From Thelonectria olida (taxonomy: Eukaryota; Ascomycota; Sordariomycetes; Hypocreales; Nectriaceae), in contig JAGPYM010000152.1 in NCBI GenBank assembly GCA_020736575.1, positions 1-14,884 on the forward strand: a stretch of DNA of 14,884 nucleotides, written 5' to 3'. Shown one piece after another: positions 1 through 9,408 of this stretch (position 1 is the stretch's first letter; every line of letters starts with the position of its first letter). A program made the position numbers and the translations under genes. The notes beneath the pieces were generated by a model, which saw only the letters and a list, made by a program, of their open reading frames with translations, was not told where the DNA came from and did not search any database.

Positions 1-292
1 AGATTCCAGAGCTATGTGATATCGGGACCAGGACAGTTTCCAAAAGACTATATTAGAAGAGCCGCCACAACTGTGAGACACACAACAGTGAGCGTTTATT
101 CTTGCCAGATCTGGAAACGAGAAGGGGACTCGATTAGCTGGTCTGGCCATTTGGCGGTTGCGAAGACCGAGACGAGTTGGTCCGGTTCCGTTCCGATCGG
201 AACGTGCTGCTATTCGTGAAAGCCCCCCCCATCTTCGGGTCCGTCCCCTGCTCCCGAATCATGGGGTTGAAGGGGGAAGACAGGACAAGCAA

Positions 293-310
293 CTGGGGAA
301 AAGTGCGGGG
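293..310 (+). promoter_or_regulatory. Pair of candidate CreA/Cre1 sites upstream of the sugar transporter
   Basis: Two hexamers matching the SYGGRG consensus of the fungal carbon-catabolite repressor CreA/Cre1 lie on the same strand: CTGGGG at 293-298 and GCGGGG at 305-310, six bases apart. They are about 40-55 bp upstream of a TATA box and about 170-190 bp upstream of the transporter start codon. Close pairs of such sites are the usual functional arrangement for this repressor, and sugar-transporter genes are typical targets. The motif is short and degenerate, so this is a context-supported suggestion only. Confidence 0.35.
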
Positions 311-347
311 AATGAATGAATGAGAAGACGACTCGAGTTTCACTTGG

Positions 348-356
348 TATAAATAG
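348..356 (+). promoter_or_regulatory. TATA box of the MFS transporter gene
   Basis: TATAAATAG is a strong TATA-box match, 124 bp upstream of the transporter ATG at 480. It places the transcription start near 375-395 and gives a 5' leader of roughly 85-105 bases. No ATG lies between the box and position 480, so the first ATG of the inferred transcript is the chosen start. Bases 1-292 hold only short out-of-context reading frames and poly-C/G-rich promoter sequence. Confidence 0.55.
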
Positions 357-479
357 TTGGGCGACGTGCCCTTGGCATTCAAATTCGTTCTGATTTGCAG
401 GCTCTTCTACCTGGTACTCGAACATCCGACATTTCTTGACTGCTAGCCTCCTTTGTGGCAAAATCCTGAGGCGTCAAAC

Positions 480-2397
480 ATGGACTCCAAGACGACTGCT
501 CCAGACACGAAAGAGCGTGATGGGACAACTCATGTGGACGACATTGCCCCGGCCGCCGCCATGGCGCTTCCAGCAAGCAGCGCCAACGAGAAACTCACCT
601 TCCGTGACTTTTGGGAAAACCGGCGCGTCTTGTTCTTTTGTAGGATATTTTTGTTCCTCGTCTATGCATGACCCCCTACGCGAAGACGAATCTATAACTA
701 ACCGAAAACTGCCCTCTACTGAAATAGGCCTCATCATCTACCTACTCCCAATCAACTTTGGCTACGAGGTGTCAATGATGGGCAAGCTTCTTGCCGTAAC
801 TCCTTTTGCTCAGAGATTTGGATACTTGGTCGAGAACGCATATGTCATCAGGGCTAGGGACCAGCAAATCCTCAACGCTGGCAACACCATTGGCATTTTC
901 GTTTCTGCCTTTGCCACAGGAATCGTGAGCGACTTTATCGGCCGGAAAAAGACAATAATCATTGCCTGCACCGTTTGCATTGGAGGAATCATGGTTCAGT
1001 ACTTTGCCGACTCGATCCTAATGCTCTTTGCGGGCAAGGTGGTTTCGACCTTTGGCTTTGGCCTCGGCCATTCGCTTGGCCCAGTCTTTGTAGCCGAGCT
1101 TGCTCCCGTCAAGATGCGTGGCGTATGCCTTGCTTTGGTCGTAAGTATATTTACAAATCTGTCCGTTTCCCAAAACGACTTTGCTCTAACATCTATCCAG
1201 AATACCATGATTGTGCTCGGCCAATGGCTAAATTCCCTCGTTGTGTACGCTTGCAAGACCGATCTGACTGATAAAGCATGGCGCATCCCCGTCATTACTC
1301 AGATTATTCCTCCAGGATTGCTTCTTCTTGTCCTCACACTTCTTCCAGAATCTCCTACATGGCTGCTTATCAGGGAGCGCCGAGAAGATGCTGCCAAGGC
1401 CTTCCGTCGTTTTAACGGCGACAACTTCGACGTGGATGCTGCCATAGCCGTAGCAACTGTGGCTATTGCAAAGGAGGAGGAGGCTAAGAACGAGCAGGCC
1501 TCTAGCACATGGTTGGAGTGCTTCATGGGCACAAACCTACGACGTATCACTATCATCGTCATGGTCTACCTTTCGCAGCAATTTATCGGTGTGGGATTTA
1601 TCAGCGGATACCTCACGTTAGTTTGCCCTATATCGTGTCCCAAGCATACGATGGCTGACAAGATGTAGCTATTACTTCCGTCTTGCTGGCGTGAATGATC
1701 CTCTTGCCATTGGACAAGCCGCCAATGCAATCCAGCTCGTGGGCAACATGGCATCTTGGCCACTTGTTGATCGCCTTGGAAGGAGGCCAATGATTGTCGG
1801 TGGTTCTTTCGTTATGACGGGTCTTCTGCTCGTTATTGGAGGCATCAGCACTATTGGAACTGCACCTGCGCTCTCAGCTACCGTTGCCTTCATGGTCATT
1901 TGGGGTTTCTTGTATCAAGTGAGTTTTACTGACGCACCTAATGTCCGCCGTCTCCCGAAGCTGACTACAATATTAGGCAACATTGGGCGCCGTCGCTTAC
2001 AGCATTGGAGGAGAAACTGCCAGGTATGCTTACCCCTTGTCGTTGACGTGGACGGGCAAATGCTAACTCGGCCGATAGTGTACAACTCCGACAAAAGACC
2101 TACAGTATTAACATTATGGTATCTACTGCGGTCTCGTGCATGATTACCCAAGTTCTTCCATATCTTCTCAACACTGATCAAGCTAATCTTGGGGGGAAAA
2201 TCTGCTTTATCTACTTTGGCTTCTCTATACCCATGTGCGTCTACCTTTACTTCTGCTTGCCAGAGTTGAAGGGCCGCAACTACGCCGAGGTTCAGGAGAT
2301 GTTTGAGAAAAAGGTACCCGCCCGAAAGTTCAAATCTTATGTGTGCGAAGTGGGATTGGTTGGCGAGTACAATGACAAGAAGGGCCAGGATGCGTAA
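480..2397 (+). CDS. MFS sugar transporter (sugar porter family, alpha-glucoside/hexose type)
   Basis: Predicted plasma-membrane sugar:proton symporter of the major facilitator superfamily. Six exons (480-639, 728-1140, 1201-1616, 1669-1918, 1977-2023, 2079-2397) join in frame to 534 residues, a normal length for the family. Introns are 88, 60, 52, 58 and 55 bp with consensus donors, CTAAC/CTGAC branch points and AG acceptors. The 60-bp intron is open in frame, so an unspliced reading would wrongly add 20 residues. Sugar-porter signatures are all present: GRKK at 125-128, E177-x-x-P-x-x-x-R-G185, PESP at 240-243, DRLGRRP at 364-370, GGE at 424-426 followed by LRQK, and PELKGR at 490-495. Residues 1-50 form a cytosolic N-terminal tail and twelve hydrophobic helices follow. 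The start is the first ATG after the TATA box. The substrate cannot be read from sequence; motif style resembles maltose/alpha-glucoside permeases. No disabling change is seen. Confidence 0.93.
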
Positions 2398-2683
2398 CGG
2401 AGACAAGCTGCATGCAGTTGGGACCAGCCCTGACGACTCGAGCTACTAATTCTGAACATAGAATCTAGAGTGGAGGAACAATGATTAGTCCTTGGTGATT
2501 GTTGGTCGTCTGGTTGCATGGTGGGAGATATTACATTAGGTAGGTCAGTCCTTGGGCGATTGATTGGTGCATGATGGCATAATAGCTGTCGTGATTCTAC
2601 AGCCCTCTATCGAGACTAAGAATAAGACATGTAAGGTTCTTATTGAATGTAGTGCATAGTACCAGTTGCTTGTCGTGTTTCAG
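2398..2683. terminator. Convergent 3' region with poly(A) signals for both flanking genes
   Basis: This 286-bp spacer separates the stop codons of the transporter (+) and the membrane-protein gene (-). On + an AATAAG hexamer occurs at 2621-2626. On - an AATAAG hexamer reads across 2643-2638. The two signals are under 20 bp apart, so the 3' untranslated regions of the two transcripts probably overlap. No reading frame of interest is seen. Exact cleavage sites cannot be placed from sequence. Confidence 0.35.
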
Positions 2684-4001
2684 TTAGTATTTGGTATTTT
2701 CCCATCCGAGCCCCTGTTGTCTTGACCAGTCATAAGCCGCATCAGAATGGGCCGCTACTACAGTATCCTGTGTCTGTTTCAAGATATGCTTCCGACTGTC
2801 GCCGTCGTCATCGACGCTGCCGCGCGATCTATCTTTCCGGCGGTAAGCAGCTTTGGCTGTCATCGAGGGACTGAACGTGTCCATCTTGACGCTGTCCCCA
2901 TGCTGGTAACGGTGCCCCTGGTTATTTGCAGACATGCCGGGCTTGACATGGGCGGAGCGGTGCCCAAACCCACTGCCGCTTGCATACGTGCTGCGGCCAA
3001 AGATGGGAACGCTGAGCAGAGGCCGCAGGGACGGCATTGACCCGGCGATGATCCCAATGCCTTCTTCTAGGAGGGACCATAGACCGATTGCACCCGTGCT
3101 ATACATGAATTCGTTTGGGTCATTACATAATGTAAGGAACCGGAGTCGGACGATAGTCGCGCAGCTTGCACTTGGCGGGTTGTTAGTGGTATGGTGGGTG
3201 GGAGGTGACAGGAAGGGTGCCGGCGATTACTCACAAGGCGGCAAGGCCGAGCATGATGGCGACGGAGAACTTGGCCCGGGGTTTCATTTGGATTTTCCAT
3301 AGCAGGACTCCAGGTAGCATGGCTAGGGTCCAGTCGGTCACGATGGAAACAGCCGGGAAGAAGAAGCTGACGCTGCTGTTCAGCTGAAGGCTGCAAACGC
3401 CCGTCATCTCTCCCCAAAGTGCCGTAATCGGATGGCAGATGTTTGCTATAGCCATTAGCGACGACGAGGATGATAGCGGCTATGGCTATAAGCATTATGA
3501 CGCCCCAAATGGTCCACACGAATCGGCGACGCGCATCGACTATGCGGAGGAGAGTAACGCAAATGCTGGCCTTGATTGGTACGGTGCAAGCCGCATAGAA
3601 GAACTCGGCGATGAAAAAGAGCTTGCGGTTATGGCATGGTCAGCTTTGCGGTACTGTCCGTCTCGTTAGTTGATGCTCTACCTTGGTCCCCTTCATGATG
3701 TCAGGCGTGTCAAGCGCCTTTGAATGCTGTCCCGCCCCGTGACAACAGTACACAATAACTAGAGCTGCGGTCACTGAGTAAAGAATCTGCAATGTCTCCG
3801 GGTCAGCGGTTGACGGACTCTTCTGTCCGAGAGGAAGATAGGTGCACGTACAAGCCCTGTGCACATCAGCCAGTCATCCAAGCCGAGAATCTCTCTCCAT
3901 TTGCAGACTGCCAGACGTGCGACGAAGATCACCCAAGACAAAGCGAGCATCAATATCGTGACATAAAGGAGAGGTACGCCCTCAGCTACAACTCGGGCCA
4001 T
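2684..4001 (-). CDS. SAT4-family rhodopsin-like seven-helix integral membrane protein, with an apparent frameshift
   Basis: Fungal 'rhodopsin domain' (SAT4-like) membrane protein; the biochemical role of this large family is mostly unknown. Exons on -: 4001-3852, 3786-3682, 3621-3235, 3170-2684; introns 65, 60 and 64 bp with GTACGT, GTAGAG and GTGAGT donors, CTGAC/CTAAC branch points and AG acceptors. Conserved marks: GLDDWLM at 40-46 between helices 1 and 2; a helix-3 stretch ending in IKASICVTLLRI; CHP-(4)-W and G-V-C in the loop after helix 4; TDW-(4)-LPG in helix 5; and a helix 7 running from GLWSLLEEG to GSMPSLRPLL. A basic, Ser/Asp/His-rich cytosolic tail follows. Length is about 375 aa if one extra base is ignored, normal for the family. 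Within exon 3, helix 4 is read in one frame up to about 3457, while CHP and the rest lie in the next frame from 3455. No plausible intron bridges this and the conserved cysteines sit on both sides, so I see a 1-nt insertion: either a real mutation (pseudogene) or an assembly error. Uninterrupted translation would give a truncated protein. Confidence 0.78.
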
Positions 4002-5238
4002 GCTGGTTAGTGGAATCGGTTCTGAAAGTAATCAGAGCATTGGATGAGGGGAGGCTGGCCGAGGGAAAAAGATATTAGTGAGCAGCACATTTGGGGCAGC
4101 TGCAAGCTGTAAACTGCCACTGATGAGGCACAGAACGGAGTTCTTGGAATCAACATTCTACACTGCACAAGGCTTGAAAACTACACTGCTACAGTAACGC
4201 TGAAGGACCCACGGCTCGTGTGTAGCTGAAGGTTTGGAATCCTTGACTTTTGGCGTTTTTGAATTCGTTTTGCATGTTTAATATTCCTCATTTATCAATA
4301 CGCCATATGATAGATACCTACTGCAGCGCAGCTGAATTCTTCTGTCCCAATTAGTCCTTGTATCTCAGGGCTTTGAGTGAGAGATTTGTAGGCAGAGAAT
4401 GCCATTGTCACTGCATACCATCGAAGCGCAAAGGCTGCGACGCATATGGGGTTTCGCGTAAATACTGACAAGTTGGCAAGTTGAAAAAGGGCCCAATCAA
4501 GATAACATTTATTGGCAATTACATAGTTCATACGAGTCCAGTAACAGTCTGTTGGCTGGGGCTGGGACAATGTTCGCCGAAGCGGTGTATTCGTATGCAT
4601 AGTGCAATCCAATCCAAACAAGCGTTCGCGAAATATTAGCTTCCATGACCCCTGGTCTAGCGTAGCCTAACAAATCCATTGCTGATGGGGACGCTAGGAA
4701 AGAGGGTACGAATAAGGGAGACTTCCAAGTTGTCAACCTGGAAACGATCGTGAGCAACTAGAGATTGGACGACCTGTGTCACACCGTCCAACTACATCCT
4801 TCCGTTGTATACGCTCCCATCTTTTACAGTGAAAACCCTGGCGTACTTTGATTTATATGTGTTTCTGTTTCTTCTTTTTGTTTTCTATAATGCCTCCCTT
4901 GAAGTCGTCGAGTGTGCCGACTTTCCGTAGCTAGTGGCAGGCATATCCTTGCCCTTGTCAAGTTGTTCTGTCACTTGGCTTCAAATGGGCCCAGGAACAG
5001 AGTGCCCCCGTTCCAGGTCCTCTCTCCGCTCCGAGTGCAACCATTCAATGACACCTTAGAAAGCTATAAGCCTTTGTTGGGAAATTCAGGAGCTACTCTC
5101 GTTAGAAAACAACCCAGAGCTGGACCCAGACTTCTTTGGTTCATATCAACTGTCTTCTTCATCCAGCCACCACATCACACAGTCATTCTTGACAGGTCGT
5201 TTTGTTGTAGTCCTAATCTCGTCGCATCCTCAAGCATC
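4002..5238. other. Divergent intergenic region between the SAT4-like gene (-) and the SDR gene (+)
   Basis: About 1.24 kb holding the promoters of two divergently transcribed genes. Short reading frames on - (4295-4621 and 4509-4757) have no recognisable domain, no clear splice pattern and no low-complexity coding bias, so I do not call genes. A T/C-rich stretch at about 4855-4890, a TATA-like TATAAG at 5065-5070 and a C/T/A-rich leader at 5150-5238 belong to the promoter and 5' leader of the SDR gene. No clear TATA box was found for the SAT4-like gene. Base composition is ordinary, unlike the AT block further right. Confidence 0.5.
5065..5070 (+). promoter_or_regulatory. Possible TATA element of the SDR gene
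   Basis: TATAAG lies 169 bp upstream of the ATG at 5239 and is followed by a pyrimidine-rich leader, the common layout of fungal promoters. An alternative AT element (TTTATAT, 4852-4858) is farther away, just before a long T/C tract. Either could set the transcription start. Confidence 0.25.
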
Positions 5239-6242
5239 ATGGCCGAATTCATCATTGAAGACAATGACCTTGTCAATCTCAAGGACAAGGTCGTTATCGT
5301 CACAGGTACGTTTGATCGATTGTGCCCCGGCGAATCCCTTTGAGCGCATGAAATACAGGCGAAAACATCCTTAACATCTGGCAGGAGGCTCGTCTGGCAT
5401 CGGTCTCGCCACTGTCAACACCCTTCTGTCCCAGGGCGCATCCGTCGTCAACGGCGACATTCAGCCTCCAGCTGAGAAACCCGCAGGGGCCTGCACATTC
5501 GTGAAAGCTAACGTGGCCATCTGGCCTGATCTGATCGCTTTATTTAAGGCTACTAAGGACAATTATGGCCGTGTTGACCATGTCTTTGCCAATGCCGGCG
5601 TTGGCCCTCGCGCCAACTATCTATCCACTGAAGTAGACGAGAACGGAGATCTGAAGGAACCCTCATACGAGCTATTGGATATTAGCCTCAAAGGAGTTAT
5701 CAACACGGCTACCCTCGCCTTGCACTACATGCGAGAGCAACCCGAAGGGGGAAGCATTGTCATCAACGGATCCTCAACCGGCATACAACGCCTTCGCGCT
5801 GTTGACTATGGTATGTTTAAGCAGTGGTATATCTCTTAAGTGAGCCTTGGGTGATTAATATGACATAGCCACGGCCAAGCATGCTGTGCTCGGTTTTGGG
5901 AGGGGCTTGATTCCGGTAATCGAAGTAGCGAAGCTGCCCATTCGAGTCAACACCCTCGCGCCAACCTGGACTGATAGCAGCGTACTTCCAAACCTAAAGG
6001 GCATGATGGAAAGGATCGGCGTCGAGGTACAATCTGCCTCGGTCGTCGCACGCGCCGCGGCTCTCCTGATGGCCGACACATCGCGGAACGGGCACGTGAT
6101 CCACGTGCAAGGCGGGAAGTACAAGGAGATCGACGAGGCTGTGCTCCTCCCGGCATTTAGGGCTATCAAAGGAGATGATTACCCTAGCGAGGATGAAGTC
6201 CTCCGGCTCCTACAAGAGCACATTAGGTCCGGCCAGACTTGA
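5239..6242 (+). CDS. Short-chain dehydrogenase/reductase (classical SDR fold)
   Basis: NAD(P)(H)-dependent oxidoreductase, probably cytosolic; substrate unknown. Exons 5239-5305, 5385-5810 and 5869-6242 join to 288 residues, typical for classical SDRs. Introns are 79 and 58 bp with GTACGT and GTATGT donors and CAG/TAG acceptors; the first splits the glycine-rich cofactor motif. Visible motifs: TGGSSGIG at 22-29, an Asp in GDIQ after strand 2 (suggesting NAD(H) preference), NAG at 92-94, GSS at 151-153 supplying the catalytic serine, and Y164-A-T-A-K168. Two usual residues differ: the fourth tetrad position (Asn in 'vNlkG') is Ser123, and the adenine-contacting Asp of the 'DV' motif is Asn65. 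The C-terminal part (APTWTD, then MADTSRNGHVIHVQGGKYKE) matches a recurrent fungal SDR subgroup resembling 15-hydroxyprostaglandin dehydrogenase. The gene appears intact. It is the last gene before the AT block, 696 bp from it. Confidence 0.9.
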
Positions 6243-6937
6243 GGATGGGTGGCGTAACAGAAGTCGTGGAATCAACAGGATATCCGCCAAATAATATTGA
6301 AGCATCCTGAACCTGGAAACTGTTTGGTCCGGGGAATATGTAACGACCAATATTTCCCATGTAAGGTATCCGTGATGGCTTTGAGCTATGTCTCGGGGAG
6401 ATGTTCCCATTGCCATGAAGGACACGGCAAACATTTAAGATCGAAAGACAAGAAGCAAATAACCATGAGATTTTCGGAGTCTAGCGGGGCTTAATGTGCA
6501 TGTCAAGTCAAGGAGCGGAAAGTCTAGCCAGGGACTGTTTCGCAACTAGCTTTCCCAAAGGGTCATTCCTATTCCTGCCCGCTTATAGGAGAAGAGCTGT
6601 CGTTCCGAAGACGTTGAATCTGCTTCGGCCGTCAATTTTCTTTGCTGTAGGGAATGACTCTATGGAGAGCTGTTCTTCCTCGATATCCATTGTGGGAGGA
6701 ACACTGCCTGGCTGGGGCTGACGTCCTTGTGTACTCCGGACCAGGGGCACATAATCATTCCCAATAGGCAGTGCCAAATTGAAATGATGCCTCGACAACA
6801 ACTGGTCCCAGGAACGAAGCCTCCGGCGCTGGTGTTGCAGACACAATTGACATGTTCGCCCTGAAACAGATGGGTTAATCAAGGATTGTGATTTAATTAC
6901 TTTAATTTCGAGCGAGGCATACTCAGGGTGACCAGAT
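6243..6937. other. Normal-GC spacer between the SDR gene and the AT isochore
   Basis: About 0.7 kb with ordinary composition. It presumably includes the 3' untranslated region of the SDR gene; an AATAAT hexamer occurs near 6291-6296. Plus-strand reading frames of 65-75 codons have no family resemblance. The only stretch with some gene-like character is the minus-strand frame listed separately. Composition changes abruptly at about 6938. Confidence 0.45.
6583..6882 (-). CDS. Possible 3'-terminal exon or fragment of an unknown gene cut by the AT block
   Basis: A 99-codon open frame on - ends at 6583. I do not recognise the product. Visible features are a C-x-x-C followed by an Arg-rich stretch (QHQRRRLRSWDQLL), then a Pro/Gln/Glu-rich tail. 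Just inside its 5' end, on -, the sequence ATTAACCCATCTGTTTCAG around 6877-6859 looks like a branch point, polypyrimidine tract and 3' splice site. The frame may thus be a last exon whose upstream exons lay to the right, where the sequence is now AT-rich repeat. It may equally be a chance open frame. Confidence 0.2.
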   Translation of the reverse strand: MINPSVSGRTCQLCLQHQRRRLRSWDQLLSRHHFNLALPIGNDYVPLVRSTQGRQPQPGSVPPTMDIEEEQLSIESFPTAKKIDGRSRFNVFGTTALLL

Positions 6938-7125
6938 TAGTTAGTAGTTAATAGTTAATAGTTAATTAACTACTAATTAAGTAGTTAATAGTTAATAGAC
7001 CTATTAACTAAGCGTAGTTAATAGTTACTAATTTAAAAGTGGGGCTAGTTATTAGTTACTATTAGTGAAAAAATAAAAAGTTAATAGTAACTATTAATAA
7101 TTATAATTAGTTAGTAGTAACTTTT
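6938..7125. repeat. TAGTTAA-rich direct and inverted short repeats at the isochore edge
   Basis: From the first base of the AT block, TAGTTAA/TTAACTA words recur in both orientations, about a dozen times, including a perfect 14-bp palindrome TAGTTAATTAACTA at 6959-6972. Variants with TAGTTACTA and TAGTAACT continue to about 7125. The arrangement is irregular, not a clean tandem array. Bases 7126-7380 after it are featureless AT sequence in which I see no further element. Confidence 0.5.
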
Positions 7126-7380
7126 TAATAATTAAAAGTTATATAATTTTAAAATTATATAACTATTTATAAAATATTTTATAAGAAAAATATTAAAAAG
7201 AATTATATATTATATAACTAATTATATAATATTAATATTAAAATATAATTATAAATAATAGTTAATAATATTATTATTTAAATTAGTTAAATTATATTAA
7301 AAAAAAAAATTTAATACCTTTTTACAAGATTTAATATTATATTATTAATTATATATTTATAAACATATAAATTTACTTAT

Positions 7381-8337
7381 TTTATAATTAGTAATTTTTA
7401 TTATTATATAAACTTTTAATATATTTTACTATTTAAATACCTTACTCTATTTTTATTAGTTTAAATACCCTTAAACCCATTTTAACCTTTTTTAAACTTT
7501 CCTTTTATATTTAACCTTTTTAGCCCCCTCCGCCCCCTTTTTTAACCCTTATATCTATTTAACCTATTTTTTATTTTTAAATTTTTTAGTAAAGCTTATA
7601 CTTTATCCCGCCTATAAGCAAGTAAGTTTTAAATAATTTTTAATAGTCTTTTAAATAACTATTTGAATTATTACTACTATATATAGCAGCTCCTAGAGTT
7701 ATAGCTTATAGGCATTTAATTAGATTATTTTAATAAATTGCCTATTATTATTATTAAAATAGTTTTTACTTTTCCTTTTAAAAAGTTATATAAGGTTTTT
7801 AACTTTCTATTTAAAGAAGTTATAATAATATTTATATATATTAGGTCTTTTAATTAGAATCTTATAATTTAAAATAATTAAATTAATTTTTTAATTAATA
7901 TTTAATAGTATATTTATATTAGGTAGTATAAAAATATTTAAAAGTTATAACTTTTTTAAATACTTATTAAAATCTTTTATTAATTTAATATATTTAAAGA
8001 AATTTATATATTTTAATATATAATAAGTAGTTATATAGCTTTTATTATTAAATTAAATTATATTATATTTAATTAATAAAAGGTTAAGTATTTTAGCTAT
8101 TATATATTATATTATTAGTTAAGTTATATAAATTAAAATTAAATAGAAAGGTACTTTTATATTAAAAGCTTAAAATAAGGTTCCTTAAGTAAAATTTACT
8201 TAATAGAAACTATTATTTTAAAACTAATTATAAGCCCTATTAAAAAGCTTATTATAATAAATATAAGGCTAGGGTTTAGCTTATATTAACTTTTATTATA
8301 TATTTAAATTATTAGCTTTTTTAATAATAATACTAAT
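7381..8337 (-). repeat. Element A, copy A1 (inverted, uninterrupted)
   Basis: About 957 bp whose reverse complement matches 8461-9806 over its full length apart from one ~440-bp interruption in the latter. Easily followed landmarks are the inner end AAAAAAGCTAATAATTTAAA, a segment around 7850-8010, the C-rich tract at 7524-7540 (a G12 run in A2) and the outer end TTTATAATTAGTAATTTTTA at 7381. No coding capacity survives and I cannot classify the element. This copy holds the empty target site (around 7820-7836) corresponding to the SINE-like insertion in A2. Confidence 0.72.
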
Positions 8338-8460
8338 AAATTTACTTATAAATATTAAAATCTACTTATAAATATTTAAATTTATTTATAAATATTTAAA
8401 TTTACTTATAAATATATTAAATTTACTTATAAATATATTAAATTTACTTATAAATCTTTT
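8338..8460 (+). repeat. Six-unit tandem array of 20-21 bp at the centre of an inverted repeat
   Basis: Units at 8338-8357, 8358-8377, 8378-8397, 8398-8418, 8419-8439 and 8440-8460, each close to AAATTTACTTATAAATATT. Units 1-3 are 20 bp; units 4-6 are 21 bp with one extra base. Units 4 and 5 are identical; the others differ by one or a few substitutions, chiefly C/T, plus a divergent end in unit 6. The array fills exactly the space between the inner ends of A1 and A2. Confidence 0.85.
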
Positions 8461-8967
8461 ATATTATTATTATTAAAAAAGCTAATAATTTAAATATATA
8501 ATAAAAGTTAATATAAGCTAAACTCTAGCCTTATATTTATTATAATAAGCTTTTTAATAAAACTTAAAATTAGTTTTAAAATAAAAGTCCCTATTAAATA
8601 AATCTTATTTAAAAAACCTTATTTTAAGCTTTTAATATAAAAATACCTTTCTATTTAACCCTAATTTATATAATTTAACTAATAATATAATATATAATAA
8701 TTAAAATATTTAACTTTTTATTAATTATATATTATATAATTTAATTAAATAATAAAAGCTATATAACTATTTATTATATATTAAAATATATAAATTTCCT
8801 TAAATATATTATATTAATAAAAGATTTTAATAAATATTTAAAAAGGTTATAACTTTTAAATATTTTTATACTATTTAATATAAATATATTATTAAATATT
8901 AATTTAAGAATTAATTTAATTATTTTAAATTATAAAAATCTAATTAAAAGATTTAATATATATTAAT

Positions 8968-8977
8968 AATATTATTA
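8968..8977 (+). repeat. Left target-site duplication of the inverted SINE-like copy
   Basis: AATATTATTA flanks the insertion at 8968-8977 and again at 9409-9418. The sequence is AT-only, so alone it would be weak. The uninterrupted copy A1 has a single occurrence at the matching point (reverse complement of about 7821-7832), which supports a true duplication. Confidence 0.55.
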
Positions 8978-9408
8978 TTTATAATGTTTTATATTTTTTA
9001 TAGCTAGCCCTATTTTATATTATTTATAAAAAGAAAACCTCTAGCTTTTAAGTGCATATAAAATTAAACGCCCTTATAAGCAATTAGTTATAATATATAG
9101 CTATATAATTAACTAACTAATAGCTAATATAATATACATTAGCTTTTAAAACTAGCCTTTAGCTCTTATAATAATAGGAAATTTATTAAGTATATTTAAT
9201 TATTTATATACTAATATAATATAGGCTAATTAGAAAGCCCTTTTATAAGTGGCTTAAAAGTATTATAAAACTTACTTGCACTTAACTGGCTGCTAGCTGC
9301 TAGAATTAAACTAATTATAGTGTTTTTTATTCCTAACTTAGGTTTCTAATTTAAAAGGTTTAGCTTAATTGTAACTAGAGATATACTATTATACTCTAAG
9401 CTGGAATG
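8978..9408 (-). mobile_element. SINE-like element, copy 1 (heavily mutated, minus orientation)
   Basis: About 431 bp, absent from the equivalent point of A1. Its reverse complement aligns end to end with 13273-13697, from TCCAGCTTAGAG (9405 leftwards) to the 3' end ATAAATAAT (near 8978). Nearly all differences are C-to-T or G-to-A in this copy: for example, the box-B-like GTTCAATTCC of copy 2 is GTTTAATTCT here. It has no terminal inverted repeats, no TG...CA ends and no coding frame, and it is flanked by a ~10-bp duplication. These are the traits of a short non-autonomous retroelement mutated by RIP after insertion. Confidence 0.68.

Noticed and set aside
16..461. Short overlapping reading frames on both strands at the left edge
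   Set aside because: They have no recognisable motifs, begin at non-ATG codons in part, and overlap the promoter features of the transporter. Treated as chance.
436..479. Upstream in-frame extensions of the transporter start
   Set aside because: The longer frames begin at non-ATG codons. The first real ATG after the TATA box is at 480 and leads into a spliced, full-length family member.
1141..1200. Reading through the 60-bp segment as coding, since it has no stop
   Set aside because: It has a perfect GTAAGT donor, CTAAC branch point and CAG acceptor, and removing it restores the continuous sugar-porter alignment (CLALV joined to NTMIVLG).
3391..3466. An intron bridging the SAT4-like frameshift
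   Set aside because: The only candidate would remove the conserved C-x-P...W and second Cys of the family, and its donor is poor. A 1-nt shift fits better.
4295..4757. Two minus-strand frames of 108 and 82 codons in the divergent promoter region
   Set aside because: No domain, no credible splice sites and no compositional coding signature.
8338..8460. CRISPR-like array
   Set aside because: Units are directly adjacent with no variable spacers, in a eukaryotic AT-rich setting; it is a plain tandem repeat.
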